DNA from: Candidatus Falkowbacteria bacterium CG1_02_41_21
GTDB lineage: Bacteria; Patescibacteriota; Patescibacteriia; Patescibacteriales; UBA12465
Reading direction: 5' to 3'
DNA length: 9,673 nucleotides
Assembly: GCA_001871235.1 (NCBI GenBank)
Contig: MNUV01000004.1
Coordinates: 1 to 9,673 of the forward strand
Part shown: positions 1 through 6,900 of the stretch, one piece after another
Position numbering within the stretch: position 1 is the first letter of the stretch
Layout: each line of letters opens with the position of its first letter
The notes under the pieces: generated by a model
The model's database searches: none
The model's input: the letters and a program-made list of their open reading frames with translations, nothing else
What the model was told of the DNA's origin: nothing
Translations under genes and position numbers: made by a program

Positions 1-165
1 CTTAGTCTTACCCCCTGTTTTTAACCAATCATAATAGGTGCTCCTGGGAATACCCAGTTTTTTCAACACCCAGTATTTGCCTCTTTTAACCCGCTGACAT
101 TCTTCTTCTATCTCCTGTAGTTTTCTCTGCTTTTCATAATCGGTGAAAGTGTTATAATTAGCCAT
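1..165 (-). CDS. Partial IS transposase, N-terminal helix-turn-helix part (runs off left edge)
   Basis: The first 55 codons of a minus-strand gene that continues beyond base 1. The protein begins MANYNTFTDYEK, has a charged helix (about residues 11-28), then a helix-turn-helix of the kind found at the N-terminus of IS3/IS481-type transposases, with the hallmark stretch LGIPRSTYYDWLK at about residues 39-51. This domain normally binds the IS ends; the catalytic DDE part would lie outside the window. The ATG at 165-163 is the only good start, though no Shine-Dalgarno precedes it. A -10-like TATAAT lies about 50 bp upstream and a probable IS end about 110 bp upstream, which fits the first gene of an insertion sequence. 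The family (IS3 versus IS481) cannot be settled from this fragment, and a stand-alone HTH regulator is a less likely alternative. Confidence 0.65.
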   Translation of the reverse strand, partial: MANYNTFTDYEKQRKLQEIEEECQRVKRGKYWVLKKLGIPRSTYYDWLKTGGKTK

Positions 166-210
166 AGAATTGAGTGGTTTTAATAGTTTTGTTATTAGTC
201 TAACGCTACT

Positions 211-216
211 ATTATA
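211..216 (-). promoter_or_regulatory. Possible -10 box of the left-edge IS gene
   Basis: On the minus strand this reads TATAAT, a perfect -10 consensus, about 45 bp before the ATG of the left-edge transposase gene. The only -35-like match, TTGGGG at 242-237, sits 20 bp away, longer than the optimal 17, so the promoter is suggestive only. Confidence 0.35.
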
Positions 217-250
217 CCGCTCTTTTCTATTTTTGGCCCCAACTTAATTT

Positions 251-275
251 GTCCGAAATGTGCGTGGACTTACCA
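251..275. repeat. Candidate terminal inverted repeat of the left-edge IS
   Basis: On the minus strand the sequence starts TGGTAAGTCCACGCACATTT and continues CGGACAA. It begins with TG, as IS3/IS481 ends do, and holds an interrupted palindrome GTCC-N11-GGAC at 251-269. It lies about 110 bp upstream of the left-edge transposase start, the expected place for an IS end. The partner repeat is outside the window, so this is inference. Confidence 0.4.
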
Positions 276-303
276 AATAGAACCAACCTATTTTAGCCTG
301 ATA

Positions 304-681
304 TTAAACTCTCAGCACCTCTCCGAGCAAGAAGCGAACGGCGGCGTAAGAGATAAAGATAATAATAAGACCAATGGCGGCCCACATCAAGATATCACGA
401 CCCTGGCTGACCTTCTTTTCATTGCCACCGGCAGTCATCCAAACCAACCCGCCGAAGATAAACATTAAGAGGGCGACAGAACCGATAATTCCTAAAACAG
501 CACTGATTATCTTACCAATCAATTGTTGAGGGGTGGTGACTCCAGCGACTTCCAAAGGATTAGTTAAACTTACACTAGTAGCAGCGGCTGGATCATTAGA
601 ATTTAAAGCCGCTAACACAGGAAATGCCACAAATAAAAGAAAAAAAACCGGTAAAATTAATAAAATTAACTTTTTACGCAT
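304..681 (-). CDS. VirB2/TrbC-like type IV secretion pilin
   Basis: A 125-aa small membrane protein of the T4SS pilin (VirB2/TrbC-like) type common in CPR genomes. It has a signal peptide at residues 1-24 (MRKK, a long hydrophobic run, then a VLA/A cleavage site), a short Ser/Thr/Pro-rich stretch, a first membrane helix at about 57-81 (GIIGSVALLMFIFGGLVWM), a charged Gly-rich loop (TAGGNEKKVSQGRD, 83-96) and a second helix at about 97-119. Signal peptide, two helices and a basic loop are the standard architecture of VirB2-family pilins, which polymerise into conjugative or secretion pili. No other T4SS gene (VirB4, VirD4, VirB6) is visible, so its machine must be encoded elsewhere. No SD precedes the ATG at 681; the upstream run is AT-rich. 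It is separated from the next gene by the terminator at 740-770, so it is probably transcribed alone. Confidence 0.85.
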   Translation of the reverse strand: MRKKLILLILPVFFLLFVAFPVLAALNSNDPAAATSVSLTNPLEVAGVTTPQQLIGKIISAVLGIIGSVALLMFIFGGLVWMTAGGNEKKVSQGRDILMWAAIGLIIIFISYAAVRFLLGEVLRV

Positions 682-739
682 ATTTTTATAAGATAAAGTG
701 AATTAAGACTACTTACATTAAACCATATTTTGGAAATAA

Positions 740-770
740 AAAAAAGGGGGCATTGGTTGTCCCCTTTTTT
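740..770 (-). terminator. Rho-independent terminator of the SPFH operon
   Basis: A 10-bp stem (AAAAAAGGGG at 740-749 pairs with CCCCTTTTTT at 761-770) with an 11-nt loop. Read on the minus strand, the stem is followed by a T-rich tract. It begins 4 bases past the stop codon of the 774-1688 gene, so it ends that two-gene operon and isolates the pilin gene. Confidence 0.85.
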
Positions 771-773
771 AAT

Positions 774-1688
774 CTAATATTCTTTCAATTTCATTATTAT
801 GACCTGATCCGTTTTTCCTGCTTTTAGGAAAAATATACTCGGATCATGGTCCGGAATTTTCATATCCAACGAACCTTCGTCATGATATTGTTCATTTTTT
901 GAATAAACTATGAAGTAATCACAACTATCACTATCGGATGATAGTTCAAAATGAACATCCCTGTCCTGCTGAAAAGTAACCCAATGATTCAAAGTCTGCC
1001 CGGCCTTTAAAGTAAAGATATAGGGCGAACCGGAAATGGAATACAAAATGGAACCAGAAGGTGGATTGTAACTTGAACTGGGACTGGAATGTCGTTGATG
1101 CTTAAACAATAAGTCAATTAACTCCACATTTTTCGGCGAATCATTCCAGCACGTGTCGTTTGATCTGGGGTGCAAGAAGTAATTGCGATTAGTTCTGGCG
1201 TCATGTTGAATGTCGGCGTAAGCGTCTTGATAAACATCACCGGTGCGACTGTTAACATAGACCGTCGGCTTTCCATCTTTGTAATACGGTGCCGGATAAT
1301 AATGGCCGGCGATAGTTACAAATAAGAATAAACCGAAAGCTAACTTAGTCGCTCTGCCTGATGTTTTTAAAATCGCATCGGCTACCATTAAAATTATAGC
1401 GGCGGCAACAAAAACACAAATCGTCTTAACTGCAAAATCCAGATCAGCATTAACCGAAAACGAGTGATCATAAAACCAAATAACATTAGCGACCAACAGA
1501 ACGAGCTTGGCTACACCAAAGGCTACACCAATTTTAGCTAACTTAGCGCGAAGAGTTTGGCCTTCCAAAAATTCTTTCCAAAAATTGAATTTAGGTTTTT
1601 TATTACCATCATCTTCGACATCAACACCATCTTTTTTAGTAACTCCGCCCTGACCTAGAAAGTTAGGGCTCTGCATTATCTGTGTCAT
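774..1688 (-). CDS. Unrecognised three-helix membrane protein, partner of SPFH protein
   Basis: A 304-aa protein that I do not recognise as a named family. Residues 1-35 are polar and acidic (cytoplasmic tail). Three membrane helices follow at about 53-73, 86-106 and 113-130. The remainder, about 131-304, is soluble and rich in Ser, Asp and aromatic residues; residues 215-304 look beta-rich (alternating hydrophobics, ending in VIIMKLKEY) and may fold as a beta-sandwich. Two cysteines (C180, C256) could form a disulfide if this part is outside the cell. The start is well supported: AGGAGGA at 1701-1695 lies 6 nt before the ATG. It follows the SPFH gene by only 17 bp, so the two are almost certainly co-transcribed and probably co-translated, suggesting a partner or substrate of the SPFH complex. 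The strong terminator just downstream closes the operon. Function is unknown. Confidence 0.85.
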   Translation of the reverse strand: MTQIMQSPNFLGQGGVTKKDGVDVEDDGNKKPKFNFWKEFLEGQTLRAKLAKIGVAFGVAKLVLLVANVIWFYDHSFSVNADLDFAVKTICVFVAAAIILMVADAILKTSGRATKLAFGLFLFVTIAGHYYPAPYYKDGKPTVYVNSRTGDVYQDAYADIQHDARTNRNYFLHPRSNDTCWNDSPKNVELIDLLFKHQRHSSPSSSYNPPSGSILYSISGSPYIFTLKAGQTLNHWVTFQQDRDVHFELSSDSDSCDYFIVYSKNEQYHDEGSLDMKIPDHDPSIFFLKAGKTDQVIIMKLKEY

Positions 1689-1694
1689 AATAAG

Positions 1695-1701
1695 TCCTCC
1701 T
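1695..1701 (-). promoter_or_regulatory. Strong Shine-Dalgarno of the 304-aa membrane protein
   Basis: AGGAGGA on the minus strand, 6 nt before the ATG at 1688, within the 17-bp gap after the SPFH stop codon. It contrasts with the absence of any SD before the SPFH gene itself and suggests that the downstream partner is translated at least as strongly. Confidence 0.8.
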
Positions 1702-1705
1702 AACT

Positions 1706-2764
1706 TTAAAAATTATTACCTTTTTGCATTCCAGCGCCAAACTTGGCGCCTTCTCCGGCTGTTCCACTATTACCGCCTTCGATAATCAATGATTTGTCGC
1801 CAATTTGGCTCCATTTGAAGCGATCGGTAACTAAGGCCGTAGCAGCCTCAACCGTTAATTTATCAATACTGACCAGAGATTTAATTTGGGCTTCAATACC
1901 AAGTCCTTCATTTTTAAGTTCTACCAAATGGGCTTCAGCCATTTTCTTAATAGCTTCGGCATCGCCTTCGGCGTTAATGATTTTGATATCCTTGTTGATC
2001 TCGGCCACTTCTTTGTTAATGATAGCTTCTTGTTTACGTCGTCTGGCGGCAATATCTTCAGCCGTTAATTCCAGATCAAAGACCATCAACTTCAAAAGTT
2101 CCACTCCCCAGTCATTTAGAATCTCAAGATAAAACGGTTTGTTCTTCCAATCAGGATCAGTCTTGGAACTGGAGATTATAAAACCAAGATCAAGCTCATG
2201 CTTTTCTTCGTTGGCTTTATCCAGGGTGTACTTACTCAAGTGAGAGCGTAATAGTCCGGCAACTCGCTTTCTAACAGCGTCTTTATAATTATCAATGTTA
2301 TAAACCGCCAGAAGAGAGTTCTTGACCTTAACTACGATGGCGGCCTTAAAATGGCAAGAAGCATCTTCCAAATCAATTAAATCTTTAGGGTCAGGAAATA
2401 ATTCAATTTCATCTTCTCCTAAAAAGATTTCTTCCCGTTGGGTAATCCAACCGAAAAAAGGAAAATACATATGGCCACCGGCGGCCCACACCACATAGAA
2501 ACCTCCCATAAATTCAATAATCCATTCAAAGCTTTCAGGGACTTTTTGAATTGTGGTAAAAAAGTAAGCGTAGAATAAAAAGTAAAGCACGATTGTGCCG
2601 AGAAGAATAGTCAAAGCGCCAAACCAAATTCCCAGAAAATAGAAAGCCGGGATTGATGCTAAGACGCTAATAATAATGGAAGAAATGACAGTCAGATTAA
2701 CACTGACTCCGTCAAATCTCGCTTTGCTTGGGACATGTTTATCCCTCATTTCATCAGTTGTCAT
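1706..2764 (-). CDS. SPFH/band-7 (stomatin/prohibitin-like) membrane protein
   Basis: A 352-aa SPFH-superfamily protein. Two adjacent hydrophobic segments (about 23-47 and 49-72) anchor it. The band-7 domain runs from about 80 to 235: its start resembles the family pattern (VVWAAGGHMYFPFFGW at 91-106) and its end has the typical strand and boundary (NDWGVELLKLMVFDLELTAE, 217-236). It is followed by a charged, Ala/Glu/Lys-rich coiled coil (about 237-285, including INAEGDAEAIKKMAEAH), the oligomerisation region of this family, and a Gly-rich tail. SPFH proteins form large ring or cage assemblies that organise membranes and control membrane proteases. Bacterial members are often paired with NfeD; here the partner is instead the three-helix protein 17 bp downstream. 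The ATG at 2764 has no SD. A near-consensus promoter lies about 65 bp upstream. The exact subfamily is uncertain. Confidence 0.88.
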   Translation of the reverse strand: MTTDEMRDKHVPSKARFDGVSVNLTVISSIIISVLASIPAFYFLGIWFGALTILLGTIVLYFLFYAYFFTTIQKVPESFEWIIEFMGGFYVVWAAGGHMYFPFFGWITQREEIFLGEDEIELFPDPKDLIDLEDASCHFKAAIVVKVKNSLLAVYNIDNYKDAVRKRVAGLLRSHLSKYTLDKANEEKHELDLGFIISSSKTDPDWKNKPFYLEILNDWGVELLKLMVFDLELTAEDIAARRRKQEAIINKEVAEINKDIKIINAEGDAEAIKKMAEAHLVELKNEGLGIEAQIKSLVSIDKLTVEAATALVTDRFKWSQIGDKSLIIEGGNSGTAGEGAKFGAGMQKGNNF

Positions 2765-2828
2765 GATATATAGATTTTTTTGGTGAATACTAGATCAATT
2801 AAGTTTTCAAAGAAACTTTAATGCCTTC

Positions 2829-2857
2829 ATTGTATCATATTTCATTATTTTTGTCAA
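2829..2857 (-). promoter_or_regulatory. Near-consensus sigma-70-type promoter of the SPFH operon
   Basis: Minus strand: TTGACA (2857-2852, perfect -35), a 17-bp spacer, and TACAAT (2834-2829, one mismatch) preceded by TGA, an extended -10. Transcription would start near 2822, leaving a leader of about 57 nt before the SPFH ATG. This is the best promoter in the window. The -35 box is 5 bp from the end of the neighbouring insertion sequence, and the transposase stop codon lies inside it. Confidence 0.8.
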
Positions 2858-3822
2858 TAAATGTACGATTGCATAGTCAAGGTTACCTTTTTCAAAGGCA
2901 ATATATATAATGAATTAAACAAAGAGCTGGCTAGTTTCTGGGCCGGCGTCAGCCGGTTCATACCATAACCTCCATGACGACGCTGTTCGTTGTAATAGAC
3001 CAGCCATTGCTGCAGTTTGTAATCAATCAGATTAATATCATCATAGATATGACAATGCTTCCAGAATAACTTGTTCTTGACCGTTCTGTGGAATCTTTCA
3101 ATCTTGCCGTTCTGTTTTGGTTGGTGGGCGACATTGACGATAACTTCGATACCGATTGATTTGCAAAAATCTGATATCTGTTTGCGACTACGATTGTCAA
3201 TGCGAATCCGTTTCACGGTATAAGGAACGTGGATTAATAAATATTTGATAAAATCGATGGCGTTCTCGGCCGTTTCTCTGGTATACATCTTGCCCACAAC
3301 ATGGCGAGAACAATCATCAATGGCATCAAAACAGCAGATCTGACGACCACGACCATAGGGATAGCAAGCGTCCAATTGGAGCTCTTCTCCTGGGGTTTCT
3401 AGGCAATATAGCCTTGGATTCCTTTTTGGCATGACATAAGCTCGGTAATAACGAACGCGTTTTCGCCGTAAGATGCGGAAGATGGTTGATTGATCTAGCC
3501 GAATAGATCGCTCATCAAAAAGCATATCTGATAATTCCATGGGACCGGAAAAAATATTCTTTTGGGCTAGTTCACTGACTACGCTCTCTAACCATTCCGG
3601 CGTTCTGTTGCCGGCCACAAAACCATTTTTGGGTCCTGGGGGTTTGGTAACCAAAGCTGCTTCACCCTCTTCAAGATAGTGTCGCTTTAGCCTCGAAAAT
3701 GACTTGGGATGCAAGTGGAGGATTTTGGCTCCGTCCTTGCACTTCATTCTTTTGGCGATACAAGAGCCTAGGATTTCCTTTTTCATAGCGATTAGAGCCT
3801 CTTGGGTATTTCTTCTTGGCAT
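2854..3822 (-). CDS. IS481-like DDE transposase
   Basis: A 322-aa transposase that moves the surrounding insertion sequence by cut/copy at its inverted repeats. Residues 10-55 form a helix-turn-helix (GAKILHLHPKSFSRLKRHY) followed by the family linker EEGEAALVTKPPGPKNG; a second DNA-binding part spans about 75-130. The integrase-like core has all three acidic residues: D151 (ELQLDACYP), D209 (RIRIDN) and E242 (PKQNGKIERFHRT). The motif after the second Asp is usually DNGxEF but is DNRSRK here, and D209-E242 has 32 intervening residues, slightly short; this may be a subgroup trait or decay. The C-terminus contains NEQRRHGGYGMNRLTPAQ, typical of the family. The last 12 or so codons run through the left inverted repeat and the stop TGA lies just outside the element. 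The start ATG at 3822 has no clear SD. Confidence 0.85.
   Translation of the reverse strand: MPRRNTQEALIAMKKEILGSCIAKRMKCKDGAKILHLHPKSFSRLKRHYLEEGEAALVTKPPGPKNGFVAGNRTPEWLESVVSELAQKNIFSGPMELSDMLFDERSIRLDQSTIFRILRRKRVRYYRAYVMPKRNPRLYCLETPGEELQLDACYPYGRGRQICCFDAIDDCSRHVVGKMYTRETAENAIDFIKYLLIHVPYTVKRIRIDNRSRKQISDFCKSIGIEVIVNVAHQPKQNGKIERFHRTVKNKLFWKHCHIYDDINLIDYKLQQWLVYYNEQRRHGGYGMNRLTPAQKLASSLFNSLYILPLKKVTLTMQSYIY
2862..2889 (+). repeat. IS481-like element, left inverted repeat
   Basis: Begins TGTACGATTGCA and ends GGTTACCTT. It encodes the last residues of the transposase on the opposite strand (K-V-T-L-T-M-Q-S-Y). Confidence 0.7.
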
Positions 3823-3882
3823 ATTGATGGAAGTTATTGATTAAATAATCTTGCCACCAGTATACCTTAGAACGGAACCCAG

Positions 3883-3912
3883 AAGGTAACCCTAATTGCT
3901 GTAATTGTAACA
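3883..3912 (-). repeat. IS481-like element, right inverted repeat
   Basis: On the minus strand begins TGTTACAATTACA and ends GGTTACCTT, matching the left repeat with scattered mismatches. It lies 61 bp upstream of the transposase start codon. Confidence 0.7.
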
Positions 3913-3939
3913 AATATAGTCAAATACTTTAAAACACCT

Positions 3940-3966
3940 AAAAGCCCCTTAAGTTAAGGGGCTTTT
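3940..3966 (-). terminator. Rho-independent terminator of the 1275-aa gene
   Basis: A perfect 13-bp inverted repeat: AAAAGCCCCTTAA (3940-3952) and TTAAGGGGCTTTT (3954-3966) around a single base, so the working hairpin has a GGGGC/GCCCC core with a small AT loop. It lies 25 bases past the stop of the large secreted-protein gene, and a T-rich run follows on the minus strand. It separates that gene from the IS. Confidence 0.85.
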
Positions 3967-3991
3967 ATAAATATTAATCTTTGGCTAAAGA

Positions 3992-6900
3992 CTAATTACC
4001 ACCTGTTTCATTTTGGTAAATAGTCTTTACCTGGGAAGCCTTTAGAGCTCCTTGCCAAATACTAAAATCATCAATTTCGTATTCCCAATTGGCGTCATAA
4101 ATTTCAAACTGGGTAATCGCTTCGTCCGGTAAGGCCGCGTGGAAAACGCTATATTTCAATTCGCCGTCAACATAAAAATTCACTTTATTATCAAACGAAT
4201 CATAAACCAGAACTAAATGATGCCAAACGTCGTCAAACGGAACGGTTAAGCCATTTCCCTGACTGATTATGCCATAATCGCCATTGACGTAATAAGCGGG
4301 ACGATAAGGGGTGACCACTAAAGCAAAAAATGTTTTATTGGGGCTGAGCAAGCTGAAATTACCGCGGCCTTCATTGGGATAACTCCGATTACGCCACCAA
4401 AAATCCAAACTTAAATCGGCGCTTCTAATTTCCCGAGAAAGATTAAGCGTCATCTTTCGATTATTATAGACATTATGAGAAATAGCGGCGCCGTCATGGC
4501 CAAGACGCACCCATTGGTTGACATTGACAGCTAAACTATCGCCGGCGATATCATCAACCGCCGTTGTCCCGCTTCTCTCATCAAAACTCCAATGATGAAT
4601 TTCAACCGGGGTAACCTGTTCCGGTCCCAACTGAACTGGAGCTAATTCACTTTGCGCCAACCAAAGATTATTAATCTCTTCCCCGCTCAAAGCTCTTTCC
4701 CAAATGGCCACTTCATCCAAATAATTATAACCATTATTATCACCAATAGCCAAGTTATTGAAAGTTTTGGAGAAAATCGCTTCAAAATATTGCTGATAGA
4801 CTCGCTGACCGTCCAGATAAAGTTCCCAATAATCAGAAGCGCCGTTTAAAACAAACACTCCATGATGCCAGGCGCCGTCAGCCGGCCATTTAATATCATT
4901 GGAACGGAAAGAAGTCGGCAAACCATTGGCCTCGGTAAAGCTCGGATCAAACACGACATTAATTCCCCCGTCCGGGCCGGATAAAGCAATATTAGTCCGA
5001 CCGATTCCGGAAATATTTTGGTAATTGAAAGCAAGAGAAAGTCCATCGCCGCTTAAATCGGCCAAATCGGTTTGAAGCGGCGGATAAGTATAGAATTGCT
5101 CAATAGCGCAGCCCCATTTCCCCTTCCGCCAAGTAACCGGAACCTCAAAATCATTGCTTCCCACCGCGTCTTTAAGAAGATTGCCGCCGCATTCATTAAA
5201 ATGCCATAAATGGACCAAACCTGGCGAATCATAGCCGGTATTAGGGCCAATAGAGGCCGTCTGGCCGCCGATAGCCACAAAATCAGCCTGATTATCATTG
5301 CTGTCATAAGCCGCGCCTAAACCGTATTCCGGACCATTCTCCGCCATGCTCTCAGCCGTTGAAGTCGAAGTTACTTTCCGTGACAAAAAACCTTCATCCA
5401 AAATTTCCGGAGCCGGTCCTGCGCCTTCATAATAAGTGGCGGCGCCAAAACCGACCAGATCAACAATATCAACATCATCCGGCGCGCTGATACTGTCAAG
5501 CCCCAAATAAAGCGTATAGCCGGAACCGACAAAGGTAAAATTATTGCCGGTCGCAATCGCATCGGCCGTCGCCTTAACGTCCTCGTTCGCTTCATCGCGA
5601 ATTATACGATAATATGACTTAGCCTTAATAATCGTTCCGCCCGGATAAGTCCCGTCATTTTCATTACCGATTCTCATCAGGATCATCGGATCGAGCGCCG
5701 TCTTGGCTTTTTCCAAGCGATAATTGTTTAAAGCCAAATCAAAATCAACTTCACTGTCATTATATAAATCAATCCAATCATCATCGCCGGTCGCGTAAAC
5801 TCGGGCAATTACTATCCGGGGGGTAGAACTAACCACGATTTCAGTGGAAGTCGCCGGGTCATCATTATCTCCACTATCGGGATCAACTATCACTTCCGGA
5901 GCTAAATTTAATAAAATAAAATCTGATTGATTTTGGTTAGTATCATAAGCATGCCCCGACAATTCATCGCTTCCGCCTGACTTGAGACTATCCGCCGAGG
6001 AATTCTCATCAGCTTTCCGAATTAAAATTGAATTCGTTATCAAAGCGGGCGCCGGGGCGGAACCTTCATAATATTTAGCCTCCGGACCAAAACCGACATA
6101 ATCCATAATATCCGAATCAGTATTGCTGCTAATAGCGCCCGTGCCCAAATAAATCGTGTAGCCTGATTCACCCCAAGAAAAATTAGTGTTGGAAGCAATG
6201 GCCTGCGCCATGGCTTTTAATTCCGCCGGAGCGTCTTCCGCCGCAATTAAATATGAACCCCCGGCCGAAATTTCCATCCCGCCCGGATAAGTCCCGTCGC
6301 TCTCATTGCCGAAGCGCATCATAATTCCGGGATCAACGGCAGTTTTAGCTTTCTCCAAACGATAAGCGCCGTCAAATAAATCAACCGCTTCTTCATTGGG
6401 ATTATATAATTCAATCCAATCTTCTCCGACCTCCCCGATTAAAATTAAAGGTTTGACCGCCGCCTGAGTATTATTAACTACCGTGGTATTATAATTATTA
6501 ACCGTCGGGTTGACGACTGGATTAGTCTGAGGAACTACTGCCGGCACACTGGGAGTGGTAGGGTTGGCCGAAATCACAGGACTTAAACGAGGCGAGGCGG
6601 TTGGGACGCTAGGCGTGGTTACTTTATTAGTCGGAGCCGTTTTATCAACCGCAACCTTAGCAGCACTGGTGTTTGCCGGCGAAGTAGAGCTTGTTTTTTT
6701 GGTCGTACTTGCTTTAACAGTCGCAGTCTTAGTGGCGGTAGTTTTAGCCGTTGTCACCTTAGTGGCAGCCGTCTTGGTGGTTTTGGCTTTAGCCGTGGTC
6801 GTAGTTTTGGCTTTAGTGGCCGCGGCAACTTTTTTAGTTGATGTCGCTTTATTATCCGTGATCGCCACCGCCAAAGCCGTATCGCTCTTAAACAATGAGG

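Larger units (their letters stand above)
2862..3912 (-). mobile_element. Complete IS481-like insertion sequence, about 1051 bp
   Basis: The transposase gene is bracketed by imperfect inverted repeats. Left end 2862-2889 reads inward TGTACGATTGCATAGTCAAG... and right end 3883-3912 reads inward TGTTACAATTACAGCAATTA...; both finish with GGTTACCTT. The outer part (TGT(T)AC-ATT-CA) and the inner 9 bases agree, with a few mismatches and two one-base gaps between. The TG...CA termini and the size fit IS3/IS481 elements. No convincing target-site duplication is visible, so the insertion is probably old or the element rearranged. There is no terminator between the transposase and the SPFH operon on the same strand. 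Confidence 0.75.

Noticed and set aside
275..293. Hairpin AAATAG/CTATTT after the pilin gene as a terminator
   Set aside because: Only a 6-bp stem with one G-C pair and a poor T-tract; too weak to call.
1743..2132. Plus-strand frames opposite the SPFH gene
   Set aside because: Antisense to a well-supported gene, no SD, composition of a shadow frame.
3671..3913. 80-codon minus-strand frame overlapping the transposase start
   Set aside because: Out of frame with a complete transposase N-terminus that already carries the HTH; no SD and no recognisable product.
2843..3927. Target-site duplication around the IS481-like element
   Set aside because: The flanks (GTCAATAAA on the left, AATATAGTCAAA on the right) share only AT-rich bits; no direct repeat abuts both ends.
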